Below, piece after piece: positions 55,201 to 57,348 of a stretch of DNA of 58,108 bases. How positions within the stretch are numbered: the stretch's first letter is position 1; each line of letters starts with the position of its first letter. The notes beneath the pieces are model-generated. The model searched no databases, had not been told where the DNA came from, and worked only from the letters and a program-made list of their open reading frames with translations. Source of the DNA: CAYLPJ01 sp964385465. GTDB lineage: Bacteria; Planctomycetota; Phycisphaerae; SM23-33. Position numbers and translations under genes: made by a program. The stretch is from contig CAYLPJ010000040.1 of assembly GCA_964385465.1 (NCBI GenBank), forward strand, positions 1-58,108, given 5' to 3'.

Positions 55201-55238
55201 GGGTTGCGGTCCGCACAGGCGGACCCGGCCCGGCCCAT
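31248..55238 (-). CDS. giant 7,996-residue multidomain surface protein (LEPR-x-LL, RTX, propeller, beta-helices, PA14, Ig-like, dockerin)
   Basis: A single uninterrupted 24-kb frame. Order from the N-terminus: LEPRLLLSG motif (residues about 18-26); six related alpha/beta modules (about 40-1880); an RTX glycine-aspartate repeat block (about 1980-2865); six to seven propeller-like repeats (about 2900-3315); five right-handed beta-helix modules of about 650 residues (about 3317-6820), with a jelly-roll and a PA14 domain inserted; eight Ig-like domains (about 6825-7737); a type I dockerin (about 7743-7797); and a Pro/Ala/Asp-rich tail of 200 residues. ATG 55238 has GGGAG 8 nt upstream. It should be exported, bind calcium and glycans, and work as a fibrous adhesin or carbohydrate-degrading scaffold. 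No catalytic domain is recognisable. Confidence 0.93.
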   Translation of the reverse strand: MGRAGSACADRNPIFEPLEPRLLLSGTHDAEIVDALVGALGDSAASPSGLSAWTGNLTDGDVLGRALPLISDALGTDFDPRDVLDGLLPDLSGVTTLAELEAALAVPGIDASGFTDDPDHLHFHVGFADTYEIASIPLDAGFDAAALDLSFSGSLDVTVSLDFQMDVGAVWTGTEAVFYVDASDETLHVDATIAGSDLAAAARLGFADIQIEPSSDVALHGRFTVDLLDPGVSAAGEAAGHVTLGELATTPTASLVDADLSHVGDAPSMGLDVTSSLFGGTQSVDVTWTDIADPSGINVDIDLPDLADLAEIGADLFTDGLGGLAGFAGIEGLFGGSFLGRSLPLIGSALATNANLGDMLSDVLDTISGFQTAGGLESALAGLAEVAGLDVQLAGGDLIYEFAYTRSDTVDVPFDLGIGETFALAIEGDVELAYELSAAIAVGVDLDAREFFFQVSDTDPEVALSASVTVSIDHAEASVGFLGVEVDDATGTLEAEISAELTPSGGRLSLSDLASGSVGDIIDVEFTGSAEASLPLTATMLPGVGGSRTLTVSWPDLRDTSSLTHNLDEFLDFDSFSDMTGELFANGVSSLTSLGGVIQTLQFLSDTLALLGVDLGEYLNFEEFLGVNLLDELQEFESPGEGLPPVQQLLFNNSDRLLELLQVIDPDATGEIVEIDPGENVYGLEYTLGFERTYTHAIDALDFSMGEMGIGFDLEVGASLELAVGAELTFGVRTDDMSFYLVDAAEPELYATALVNGTVDASATLGFLEVGIDGGGAYFYSGEGEDTSDPARIALSLTDPALDSPGGGNEDDGRITFHELTHNALGDLVEHEFVAGVAAELPLSAGAPFDALLADEPVLSLTWPDLFDPSSIEITNPIDVEAFTNFSSFSPGLILDGLAELIELISDWTGSDILGFELPLIGASLSDVIDFASTLADFMGGFDGEGDFGSIQDFIDVLGISTDDVELTDDDIRFTVGFSEDYGATPVDFGLSHGMDNGAGEIFGLELNGDIHLNASFSSALTWGIRFGELNPLEAVFLVPDEPGDLPEDLPLAVTFGIDGAISGSAGALGMLNLEAAGTAALFREIGMEDEPASVGLRITDGDGDGVVTMSELFANPLGVIDLDGPTGAATVNLELTAEILGEPHTATLDLEWADILDLDSITVNTEENFSELFDSLVDLEFDWNTAIAAVGAIIEWLLDVAGVEIFDQEIPLINQSLNELFGGNFLDDVVGFFQDLEAQLSGGGIDTSALFNDAVDALADTWGLPLDIDLLSGGGFEFAFDIDESFNFLSEELTWDLGGSAGGLNVDVDFDVGIDLALDLGFGYTKDDGFYIVDYPGDELSLTAAATATLNDVGGHFLIVGFRVGGTDATGREGIAALRGGVTMGLEDPRGEGRVSIGELTSRFNEVVDVDPALEMEVYLPLEVYLGEPGNEDWPSFHSAFEMWWKPLDDRRVVFGPWADRSHEVLDAFVMERDDTRITYIDLGDAIGGVVGPVLEFFNDYYPVPEQVSDFLGTNIPMLDMTIAEVLDLPQWANLLLSDLPMVLSWFDTPEPGNPLPPRSWSEIKEDLEEDYGLSFPILEPSNLIMLMMGEDVDLVVWDPEPLELTERFGLDVPLLSYGIPFLGSISLNLYVEGYVTLGLDVSLGLDTYGLRKILDGGEWTDFFDGFWLGDNHRDGRDHAEIYIEAGIVAGIKGKADLLGFIGVELYGGVGIEGGIGLDLNDADIETGTLLNTTTDTTGGLAGDNKIHLDELGWIVTNEGWWCLFNLSGWIDLLFEVGFKIDLVLFSIDRNKQWEIRLVDFTIGCSQDDTLTMATVEGGVVTLAGPEEPPAAPAGGDPPPDGGPTAPGDDLRAGTDEPHIYRLDREELDDGTEVLEIVREDPGDTPNRRTQQIPLADVDEIEIDLGGGDDELYVSEELTGISRISVHGGDGNDIIEVPRLTDGSLAEVTVYGDAGDDLIVIDRNGNEDAGLPVLAGFTCTLDGGDGADEIYGPKAESVTIYGGPGDDELSGSEGVDTIYGMGGDDTLAGKQGDDWLYGDDDETTGTGADLIYGDAGNDHIYGAGGDDTIFSGVTDAAELGVTDDDVVHGGAGGDAIEGGDGADEIHGDAGVDRLLGGTGDDTIDGGSGGDEIYGGEGADTIDGGDGRDTINGEAGDDEIHGGAGDDRIYGNAGGDTVFGDDGDDDIFGGDNDDGAGEIDELHGGDGRDTIDGGPGVDHLYGDGDDDILSGAAGADVLYGGAGDDDIHGGSGADELHGQAGADTLAGDGDADELFGEGGDDDLYGGTGDDLLAGGAGADTVRGQDGADELHGHTPDGAGDDNAHDTLYGGAGMDVLFGNGGPDTLHGEADDDVLHGGDGSDAMYGEGGRDRLYGGTGGDAMDGGAGDDALHGEAGDDQMWGGAGADVLFGGAGADTLAGDAGSDTTFDAEAPGDRADLLYGGDDGDILYGNGGADRIHGQAGSDTAYAGSGADWLDGGAGADALHGQAGDDALHAGSGDGDSLDGGDGDDVLTGSDLGADTLRGGAGDDLLYGLGGGDTIEGGPGEDLAYAGLGDDTLIGGEGADELHGGPGDDEFHGHHLSYGPGAEGESADRLFGDAGADVFYAHGGDDEVYGGAGADVAYGGVGSDLLAGGPGGDVLYGEAGDDRLHADTGGAVADLLYGGAGRDVLHGGPDGDQLYGEGGSDRLLGAGGDDLLYGGAGADELHGGPGADELHGENGADLLVGGAGGDFLYGQGGSDPDDGAADVLVGDAGSNDESPSAGADLLYGHGGPDRIYGEGGGDAIYGGLGDDHIEAGAGGDQIAGDTVMGDVSDPGDGNDRIWAGAGDDTVYGNGGDDFARGGDGTDTGYEGDGTDDFAEFEPGPPAGGDEGGSGDGPGSPAPPDAPEPADDHAAATLPVGAELAGRWAELAWSATGAGLSGHAAMSVEPAAVLDASGRPVVAWADARNGNFEIYLARWNGSAWEELAGSAGGGGVSDTPGSSRAPAVAADATGNVILAWRETAADGTGEVYLRRWNGTAWEQLAGSGGGGGVSGTGGATDGPALAVRSDGNPAVAWTDGSAGNPEVYVRVWDGAAWAELAGSGSGGGVSGTPGAASRQPALAADGMDLAAAWAEGPGASREVYLRRWQDAGSVWQEIAGSGSGGGVSDNATDSREPTVAYDGDGDIVLAWTDGTAAEATIRVAAQRVGVWGDMGAGSRADGVSTPGGLAERPALAVGADGTVALAWLENRLVSLTGDNVDVYVRRWDAGEQTWAEELPGDASFGGVSRNAGDAIALALAVDDSGHPLAAWTDTTPVAEGLAGPEVFVRYDTFDVANVYYVNLAGDADLADNAFTAAAGSAGNTGTAADSPLPDIAAVYAAHTPGPGDVVLVDTGTYDGQTVLTDAGALILGSPNGTVLTYTGGAGPAVQVDGADDLVLDNLRFDGEGLEVSDAGDAAENVSVLHCSFAGDDTAALVRAVGTAGLTVAHCDFIGGDTALGLVDPAGGVLHGNSLADPVTGVAATGASATGLLIEAGRISGAGTGIVWDASAGDGHIRDNRLTGCGTGIRVAAAMGGAGLTGNTVSGGAVALHYQAAAKVQGNAFGGADVGVLAELDFGTHGETAGNVIHDNATGIESAGLVQLQTVRDNTLGIDAAGPVGATTHDLANDIHGNDVGVRSGGTVRFNRIHDNARGVEALDGAWIHENVIWGNAECGVLVDGVDGVTLRNNTIDAAGGDAARLTGGASNVAVVGNILFARDGYCIHVANDSQDGFRSDYNDLHAAGAGALVWWTRPFDDLLDWQEDVWAHDFNSIGRTDPNPAWSDPRFVDPARGDFGVADPIGGQLPSSPTLGRGDPLMDFHLRPWAYPNLLASPGFEAGTGDWTTNLAAGTRSADPAPQEGSAYFYAGDVTEGFAEQTMDLVAAGLAEADLDAGRVHVSFGGWLRSAAENPADAGRIELTFRDDGGSAIGSAVVLAGDNGSGEWQLLEDLVACPSGTRSVRYRFVATRNEEPGNNAYLDGAFVCAAAERDLPNQGAWGNVAGSVTPPAQSIRLTFPMLYTDWEHGKPREITWRTDGNEGDSAVRIELWQDTPEGPAYLLTIAETTVDDGRHMWIPQDDSGIEAGTHGLRVELRLVDAPWVWDRSVEPFSTPEETDTFYVDDGADDLDEYTPAATGDNRNTGRLETAPKPNPLNILRIYTIAAGDTLYVDAGSYPLLRTVTLSGEVSIADDEGFLMTGPAGAGVAEYTPAIPHNDEQDLIALQDGDLVEIEHLRLSGGRHGVYADNDSLSLALRDVVAADNAGSGLVVTGGSSVAEVDGFETFGHDGPDDCGLLIDGGPGGVLRNVEAYGNTRGVRVWGASEITLVDVAAHDNTETGIYLRAGQIDATDLAAWSHPGQVGIYAEDTASGERGLLTDPVAYGNETGIELRGSVDLTGGQAYDNAAEGVLLYRYHFQTVDGVEAYGNRDGVSIGEGDLLNAHVHDNSRYGVHAWDDGFNVRDSRIEGNQIGVYATAPSGGTELTNNLILANDADGVLLDGAMRSGGSVLLMNNTVYEPGGNAVRAVWTTRNVHLRNNILVAGGFCVSMATDAQAGFVSNHNLFHPVGSGAVGVWQGTRATLSDWRFATFQDADSLADDPLFVDAPGGDFHLASEHGSYHGGAWTPDGVTSPALDRADAADAFGAESEPNGGYRNLGAYGNTPEASRSPEQFLTVLRPNGGENWPQETDQTVKWRSNGFAGTVDVHYSPDGGATWEPLALDADNTDAWTWSNILAPVADTYLVRVRSHDAPALADTSDATFRVTEAIHYYYVDDAADVGDVYTPGATGDDTNTGRTPADPKASIMSVLAEYDVGPGDIIFVDTGDYAVTTNIQLGYEHSGVTIVGPSTGSQAAVLDRGSTLGGSYVFELDDAHYVTIKYIEITGAATGIHVDNGSTHLTLDANVVQDNASFGLYVADGASEDLLLVNNTFHGVDSQGTGVRSFAASAVVRNNTAGREGSGNYGLYFTDLDTGEFTGNTVYGHSSYGLYVTGDQYTISGTTAYDCGMGIRVDDMHSGASSQVYGNTAYDNGTGIRTDGGDEIFDNDVHDNGTGVYAVYYGYSIIRDNDVYLNNVGIDCGEGLVSGNRVRGNDQRGIVLRSDTIEVVGNVVYGNGQGVRIESVDEPVTLTGNLVYNNRSGGIVIVAGGYEDLVDVRGNTVYEIWDDAVQVAGDSRNVHLGDNILYSQNRYELRVADDSQQDFASDYNLFQYGGGPGGRMLHWQQPWTNLTDWFLELGFDANSQVVANAGFVDADGADGVLGYVMPGLHGRYYDNGNLMGSPVLERLDRNVDFYWSTYDLPPDPLLLEDFSVSWEGWLNVPAADEYQIYIDSNDGGRLYLDGGLLIDAWGEAGEFTTRDEENEKDPVFLSAGWHEIRYEMHNGGSLAEGRIRWETDTLSKRIIPGRYFSPVPYDGDYGDDDNFHLVSTHGSYLDDETWVVGGWDSPGIDAGDPSSAYGLEPVPNGDRVNLGAYGNTGQASKSPETYIQVLSPNGSEKFRQGEGLILEWRSGGVGPWVDVYFRDEGGFRLVAEDVWNDGTFAWEPDVATGVGQFRVVDADHPAVRDDSDGTFVVGPAGHDYYVNIAGDTDFDDNEWTTAAGDNTHSGLAPDEPMASLRALLAAYDLGAGDVVHVDTGRYDLVAPVEIGAADAGVTIRGPADHVAVLDRANVDSNTISLEDADGVTLRDLYVTGAYNGIRIAGGSSNVRLESVTAYDNSHVGVLIAGADSEYAEIVDCICYGTVGSGSTDQNYGVRVYGRYATVRDSGLFHVGGVMGTGVSLENSAVGGVVTGNDLHDNQRGVNAYNGQFEVADNDVHDNTIGMDLTDTSPEAYSPVHGNEVHANGTGIDTNGYEDTYNNVVHDNAGDGISVHRYSWHVVRDNDVYRNGDDGIDLGTGEARDNRVWGNADAGIVVASERAEVEGNVVYGNDRGIYMPVYDDTATVRGNLVYDNASTGIELDGAARGGEGVLLVNNTVDQPVGDAVVVAGGSRLVELRNNILSAGGYELYVADDSQAGFASDYNLFVDGGGEVRLHWQRDFTSLIDWFLELGHDGESLAAADAMFVDPDGPDDLWGFDEGTGTDNGADDDYHLRSVTGSHHGGAWTPDPADSPGLDAGAPGDAFADEPDPDGGRVNVGAYGGTVQASKSPHPYIQVTAPNGSEKLTLHGGTIITWRTAGAGPLVDVLFSPDGGGTWTPLATGIANDGDAPWNPDVVTNQGLIRVVDAADPAVEGRSANVFVVAPTGEDYYVNIPGDADLDDNEYTTAAGDNTLSGKTPDEPMASLRALLAAYDLGPGDTVWVDTGWYHLVAPVEIGAGDMGVTIRGPVEVGHDATLDRGNAASQVMSLDGAHAVTVGDLHLTGGLHGVEVRGGSQYVTIESVRAYDNASKGVYISDAACHYATVRDSVLYGTTGDESTDQERGIDARGRHPTITGNLAYHTPGRSGEGIFVHDTSTATVTGNEAYNCATGVHVHAAGSFTVADNVAHDCTTGIYTHDNGSAVYSAVHGNEAYDNVTGMETAGYEELYDNEAHHNSSVGIELGEGNTHVVRDNEVHHNATGILLGRGTVEHNRVYVNSTYGIRLSKYGGTVRDNAVYGNDRGIQDDHYYWAAEIAGNLVYDNENYGVVLTGTASQNDGTTVVNNTIAQDVGAALYLTTTRPATVQNNILWIEGGSGIEVDAAATGAYAGDYNDIFPAVGGAQVGTWAGAAQATLADWRAASGQDAHSFSADPGFIDPDGADNLYGWEGHPTNADGGADDNFHLAGGAPVIDAAYSDAAPVADRDGLLRVDDLGTPNTGAGIFRYVDIGCYEFQGSTNDQTPPQVDFISPALADGEKTATAFTSLTVWFTERMDFTSATSPANYELLASGGDGVFGDGGEVEVDLAIDYVFGELSLELTWGGDLLPSDTYRLTLHGGASRFLADVAGNKLDGDYDDNPGGDWTLTFTVDYDAPVVDHIVPAGAVPAGPDAIDVVFHDSDALEPAGVEDLAAYTLLHTGGDDVFDDGDDADVSASITAVAYDPGTMTATLTLDAPLPAERYRLIVHAAGIADEVGHVLNGGVDQAFELLVDGLPPAGVLLEPVPGEPTSADAGYVDVRWSDADGVGIDPASLDAADVTIASPAAVTVDRAEVLPDRVRYWYDDDGDALAEGAVTVTFVAGEVADLAGNANAGGSAEFVYDATGPTVTDVTAHDAGGLATELRIDFDEPLDAATATDAANYALLSSGGDGTFEDGDEVDQSARIDAIDYDPGLARVTLHLAPGLADEVYQLTVAGTATVRDLAGNALNDGADEVRLITVDLAGGAATVELHPDDDTNIVGDNITALTDVRLLLAADEAGLLEADYDNDGTWDAAFDVGEGGGAFEVAHSFPGDGSHTVVARLTDTGGGEATGDATILVDTVAPLVDAFSPEIHIVPVTFTEPPDHAAAEDAANYELLWAGPDGVLDAGGDDVPIVITVAHAPGGPTVDITPHDGGDFPEGLFRIIVRTAPGIIDVAGNDLNEGAGDYTAEFTLDDSPPTVLAVSPAPGEAVGTIPAYIELIFSEDIDPATVGVGDLAFGGSAVATTVLGVDAVDPATYRFNICPACGTNWAEGTVTVALVAGAVASPSGQPNEAHDWGFEYDPTAPQVTALTMNHAGGLISEMLSMHATFTEPVTCDAAALVLTNANTGLDADLAAAVMHHTPETDSVWWDLAPAGVAPGYYYAALAAAGVTDGANALDGDGDGSAGGDYAEVFVVRLPGDANLDDRVNARDYITYKRNRGSGDTWAKADFDASGTADAADLAAIRAHMGQSIGPAPAPPAPAAVPAADGDQPADAPAPPAPAAQETQTPQPVAPAETDAQGDPSPEPVAPLAGPAADSAVTAAPAQPADAAVPADTADPAPTEADAVSLAGEAHAVPLADRTPAPPLQAVDAASADPPIAQPAPVPSSSTPARPADPAGPDPSQPDGQPLAMADDLESPAEQSGDAAALPAGTDPLDPLAAARPVLTVL
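31251..31845 (-). other. giant protein: C-terminal Pro/Ala-rich tail
   Basis: About 200 residues made mostly of Pro, Ala, Asp, Thr and Gln (PAPPAPAAVPAADGDQPADA and similar). It is predicted disordered, after the dockerin, and may span or attach to the envelope. No sorting signal such as PEP-CTERM or LPxTG is present. Confidence 0.7.
31850..32010 (-). other. giant protein: type I dockerin domain
   Basis: Residues about 7743-7797. Two calcium-loop helices: GDANLDDRVNARDYITYKRN and, 11 residues later, DFDASGTADAADLAAIRAHM, each with the D-x-N/D-x-D/S-G spacing. Dockerins bind cohesins in cellulosomes; in planctomycetes they are widespread on large secreted proteins. No cohesin is recognisable in this window. 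Confidence 0.85.
32030..34760 (-). repeat. giant protein: eight tandem bacterial Ig-like domains
   Basis: Repeats of 90-125 residues separated by linkers of the type DYDAPVVDH, DATGPTVTD, DDSPPTVLA and DPTAPQVTA. Most follow the SbsA-like pattern with V-x-F-S/T-E/D-P/D and a final D-x-A-G-N motif. The fifth is PKD-like (DNDGTWDAAFDVGEGG; GDGSHTVVARLTD). They probably act as spacers. Confidence 0.8.
38960..39415 (-). other. giant protein: PA14 domain
   Basis: Residues about 5275-5425. Starts PGLHGRYYDNGNLMG, with VSWEGWLNVPAADEYQIYI, SNDGGRLYLDGGLLID and SAGWHEIRYEMHNGG: the complete PA14 carbohydrate-binding beta-barrel pattern, inserted near the end of the third beta-helix module. Confidence 0.9.
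43205..43705 (-). other. giant protein: jelly-roll/carbohydrate-binding-like insert
   Basis: About 165 residues beginning NLLASPGFEAGTGDWTT and including AYFYAGDVTEGFAEQT, VHVSFGGWLRSA and RSVRYRFVATRNEEP. This is the pattern of galactose-binding-like jelly-roll domains that follow an N-x-L-x-x-P-G-F-E-x-G-x-x-x-W opening. It sits at the end of the first beta-helix module. Confidence 0.75.
45300..46540 (-). repeat. giant protein: propeller-like tandem repeats
   Basis: Six to seven repeats of about 60 residues. Each contains R-x-P-A-L/V-A-x-D-x-x-G, (V/L)AW-x-(D/E), (E/D)(V/I)Y(L/V)RRW, W-x-x-(L/I)AGS and GGGVS. Repeat number and pattern fit blades of a beta-propeller. Confidence 0.75.
46650..49300 (-). 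repeat. giant protein: RTX (hemolysin-type) calcium-binding repeat block
   Basis: About 880 residues of nonapeptides of the form GGxGxDxLxG (YGGAGDDDIHGGSGADELHG and many others), close to 100 copies. They form a calcium-dependent parallel beta-roll after export. RTX proteins usually leave by type I secretion, but the block here is internal rather than C-terminal and no type I exporter genes are adjacent. Confidence 0.93.
49800..55120 (-). repeat. giant protein: six N-terminal alpha/beta modules of unknown fold
   Basis: About 1,770 residues in six diverged modules of about 250-350 residues. Each starts with a hydrophobic (D/S)xLGxxLPLI-x-x-x-L segment (FLGRSLPLIGSALA, ILGFELPLIGASLS, IFDQEIPLINQSLN, FLGTNIPMLDMTIA), then an amphipathic helix pair and about ten alternating beta strands with xFGxxxDxxF/Y turns. 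I know no named domain for this. Confidence 0.65.
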
Positions 55239-55374
55239 GGCGTGCTCCCACCGACAGACAGAAGGCCGATCCTAAGAACAGGCGACGCGAATGCGAGAGT
55301 CTGCGAGCGCACCGGGACGGCGACCGGAACGAAACGGCCCTGCGGGGGCTCGCCTCCTTTCAGTACGGCCACAG

Positions 55375-55403
55375 ATTATAGTGCCGGTCCGGCGGAACGA
55401 CAA
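55375..55403 (-). promoter_or_regulatory. sigma70-like promoter of the giant gene
   Basis: On the minus strand a perfect TATAAT (55375-55380) is 17 nt from TTGTCG (55398-55403, four of six matches). The predicted leader is about 130 nt and contains an SD-like AAAGGAGG (55354-55361) that is not followed by a convincing gene. Confidence 0.65.
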
Positions 55404-55522
55404 GCGCAAAGACAGCGGATGGCCCGCGGAAACGAAGGTTCGCTCTTGCCACCGCCCCCCACGCGCCGATGATGGTCCCTGCACCTCAGCACACGCCGCG
55501 TCATGGAAAGGGAGACGGGAAC

Positions 55523-56767
55523 ATGGCAAAGAAGACGAAGACGCAGATCGACCGCGAGCGCCGGATGAAGTGGTGGCACGAGGCGCGGTTCGGGATGTTC
55601 ATCCACTGGGGGCTGTACTCCCAGCTCGGGCGCCACGAATGGGTGATGAACCGCGAGCGCATCCCCGTCGAGGACTACGAAAAGCTCGCCGACTCGTGGA
55701 AGCCCAAGACCCGCCCCATGCGCGAGTGGGCCCGGCTGGCCGGCAAGGCCGGCATGAAGTACATGGTCATGACCACCAAGCACCACGAGGGCTTCTGCCT
55801 GTGGGACTCCGAGCAGACCGACTACAACGCCGCAGCCCGCGGGCCCGGACGAGACCTCGTGGCAGAGTACGTCGACGCCTGCCGCCAGTACGACCTGAAG
55901 GTCGGCTTCTACTACTCGCTGATGGACTGGCACCACCCCGACGGGGCGCGCTGCGCCAAGGACGAGGCGGCCCGAGAGCGGTTCCTGGACTTCACCTCCG
56001 GCTGCGTCCGCGAGCTGATGAGCAACTACGGGAAGATCGACATCCTGTGGTACGACGTCTCCTGGCCCCTGCCGGACGCCCAGGCCTGGGACAGCAAACG
56101 GATGAACCGGATGGTCCGCAAGCTCCAGCCGGACATCCTGATCAACAACCGCTCGAAACTGCCGGAGGACTTCGGCACGCCGGAGGAGCGGATCCGCGCC
56201 GAAGAGGCCGGGCGGGCCTGGGAGGCCTGCATGACCTTCAACGGCTCCTGGGGCTACATGCCCTATGCCCCGCCGGAGGATTGGCATACCGTCCGCAAGG
56301 TGCTGGACATGGTCCGCCAGTGCACCGCCGGAGGCGGGAACCTGCTGCTGAACATCGGCCCGGCCCCCGATGGGTCGGTGCCCCCCGAGGCCGCCGAGCG
56401 CCTCCTGCCGGTGGGCAAGTGGCTGGCGAAGAACCAAGAAGCCGTCTACGGAATGATGGACCGCACCGACGGCTGCTTCGAGTGGTGCCCGCTGGGTACC
56501 TGGACCCGCAAGGGCAGGACGGCCTACCTCTGGGTCAGCCGCTGGCCGGGCAAGGAGATCGCGATCGGCGGCTTCCGCAGCAAGCTCAAGCGGGCCTCCT
56601 TCCTCACGACGGGCAAGGCGATCGCCTTCGAGCAGCAAGGCAACCGCCTGATTCTCAAGGGCCTGCCCAAAGCCAACCCCGACCGCCTGGCCAAGGTCAC
56701 CGTCCTGAAACTCGAGTTCGCCTCCACGCCCGAACAGAAACTCGGCGCGGGCTGCGTGCTGCTGTGA
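55523..56767 (+). CDS. GH29 alpha-L-fucosidase-like glycoside hydrolase
   Basis: 414 residues. It opens with WWHEARFGMFIHWGLYS, then MKYMVMTTKHHEGFCLWDS, KVGFYYSLMDWH and DILWYDVSWP, where Asp178 occupies the GH29 nucleophile position, and GGNLLLNIGPAPDGSVPP. These are standard GH29 motifs. No signal peptide is present, so the enzyme looks cytoplasmic, acting on imported fucosides. ATG 55523 has AGGGAG upstream. It is divergent to the giant surface-protein gene; a weak TTGCCA-N16-GATGAT pair (55446-55473) could be its promoter. Together the two could serve fucose-containing glycan use (inference). Confidence 0.92.
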   Translation: MAKKTKTQIDRERRMKWWHEARFGMFIHWGLYSQLGRHEWVMNRERIPVEDYEKLADSWKPKTRPMREWARLAGKAGMKYMVMTTKHHEGFCLWDSEQTDYNAAARGPGRDLVAEYVDACRQYDLKVGFYYSLMDWHHPDGARCAKDEAARERFLDFTSGCVRELMSNYGKIDILWYDVSWPLPDAQAWDSKRMNRMVRKLQPDILINNRSKLPEDFGTPEERIRAEEAGRAWEACMTFNGSWGYMPYAPPEDWHTVRKVLDMVRQCTAGGGNLLLNIGPAPDGSVPPEAAERLLPVGKWLAKNQEAVYGMMDRTDGCFEWCPLGTWTRKGRTAYLWVSRWPGKEIAIGGFRSKLKRASFLTTGKAIAFEQQGNRLILKGLPKANPDRLAKVTVLKLEFASTPEQKLGAGCVLL

Positions 56768-56774
56768 CAGCATC

Positions 56775-56811
56775 CTGCTGCTCCCAGCAGTAAGGCCCGC
56801 AAGCGAGGGCC
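56775..56811 (+). terminator. two hairpins after the fucosidase gene
   Basis: CTGCTG-CTCC-CAGCAG (56775-56790) and GGCCC-N8-GGGCC (56794-56811) follow the stop within 45 nt. There is no U tract, so termination is plausible but not certain. Confidence 0.4.
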
Positions 56812-56867
56812 GAAGCGGTCGAGTCGACTCAAGGGACATCAGGCCGCCCAGGCCCGGGAAGGGCCGC

Positions 56868-57176
56868 GTGTATTGGGGCGACGAGATGGGCATGCGATCC
56901 AACCATCAGGTCGGCCGCGGCTACGCGAGGAAGTCCTGGACGCAGTGGTACAACCGGACGATCCGCAGGCGGATCGAGCCGCTGACGACCTTCGCCCGCG
57001 AGTTGAGGGAGTACCTGCCGGGCATCCTGGCCCACTGTCGCTGGCGGCTGCACACCAGCCTGCTGGAAGGGATCAACAGCAAGATCAAGGTGCTCAAGCG
57101 AATGGCCTACCGATACCGGGACGACGAGTACTTCTTGCTCAGAATCCGACAGGCCTTCCCCGGTGTTGGGTCATGA
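56868..57176 (+). pseudogene. chimeric transposase remnant (IS630-like head, ISL3-like tail)
   Basis: Open frame of about 102 residues. Residues 2-20 (YWGDEMGMRSNHQVGRGYA) match the catalytic DE-containing strand of IS630-family transposases. From about residue 24 the sequence changes to an ISL3-family C-terminus (SLLEGINSKIKVLKRMAYRY then RDDEYFLLRIRQAF). Neither part is a whole enzyme, so this looks like two insertion-sequence fragments joined by deletion or nested insertion. There is no good ribosome-binding site before GTG 56868. The following 172 nt (57177-57348) show no gene. Confidence 0.75.
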
Positions 57177-57348
57177 ACCATTCTACAAGGCTTCGGCGGC
57201 CTCTGTTATGCATCACTGCTGTCCAAGATAATCGCGGTTCAGTAGTTCGTTCAGCTTTGCACGGCTGATTTCGCCCTAATTCCGGGGTGTTGAACGGCCT
57301 CACGCCTTCTCGCGCAGCGTTCCCGGCCCGCATTTCGCCGCCGGCATT

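Noticed and set aside
55239..55374. Possible leader peptide or riboswitch in the giant gene's 5' leader
   Set aside because: An AAAGGAGG site is present but no convincing start follows, and I could not match any riboswitch consensus or a stable conserved fold by eye.
44373..55472. 3,699-codon plus-strand open frame opposite the giant gene
   Set aside because: Exactly in register with the giant gene's codons and made of Arg/Val/Gly/Asp-rich low-complexity sequence. It arises from avoidance of three sense codons; no ribosome-binding site or domain.
57177..57348. Terminal inverted repeat of the IS4-family element
   Set aside because: Looked for an end repeat beside the transposase stop, but the partner end is outside the window, so none can be confirmed.
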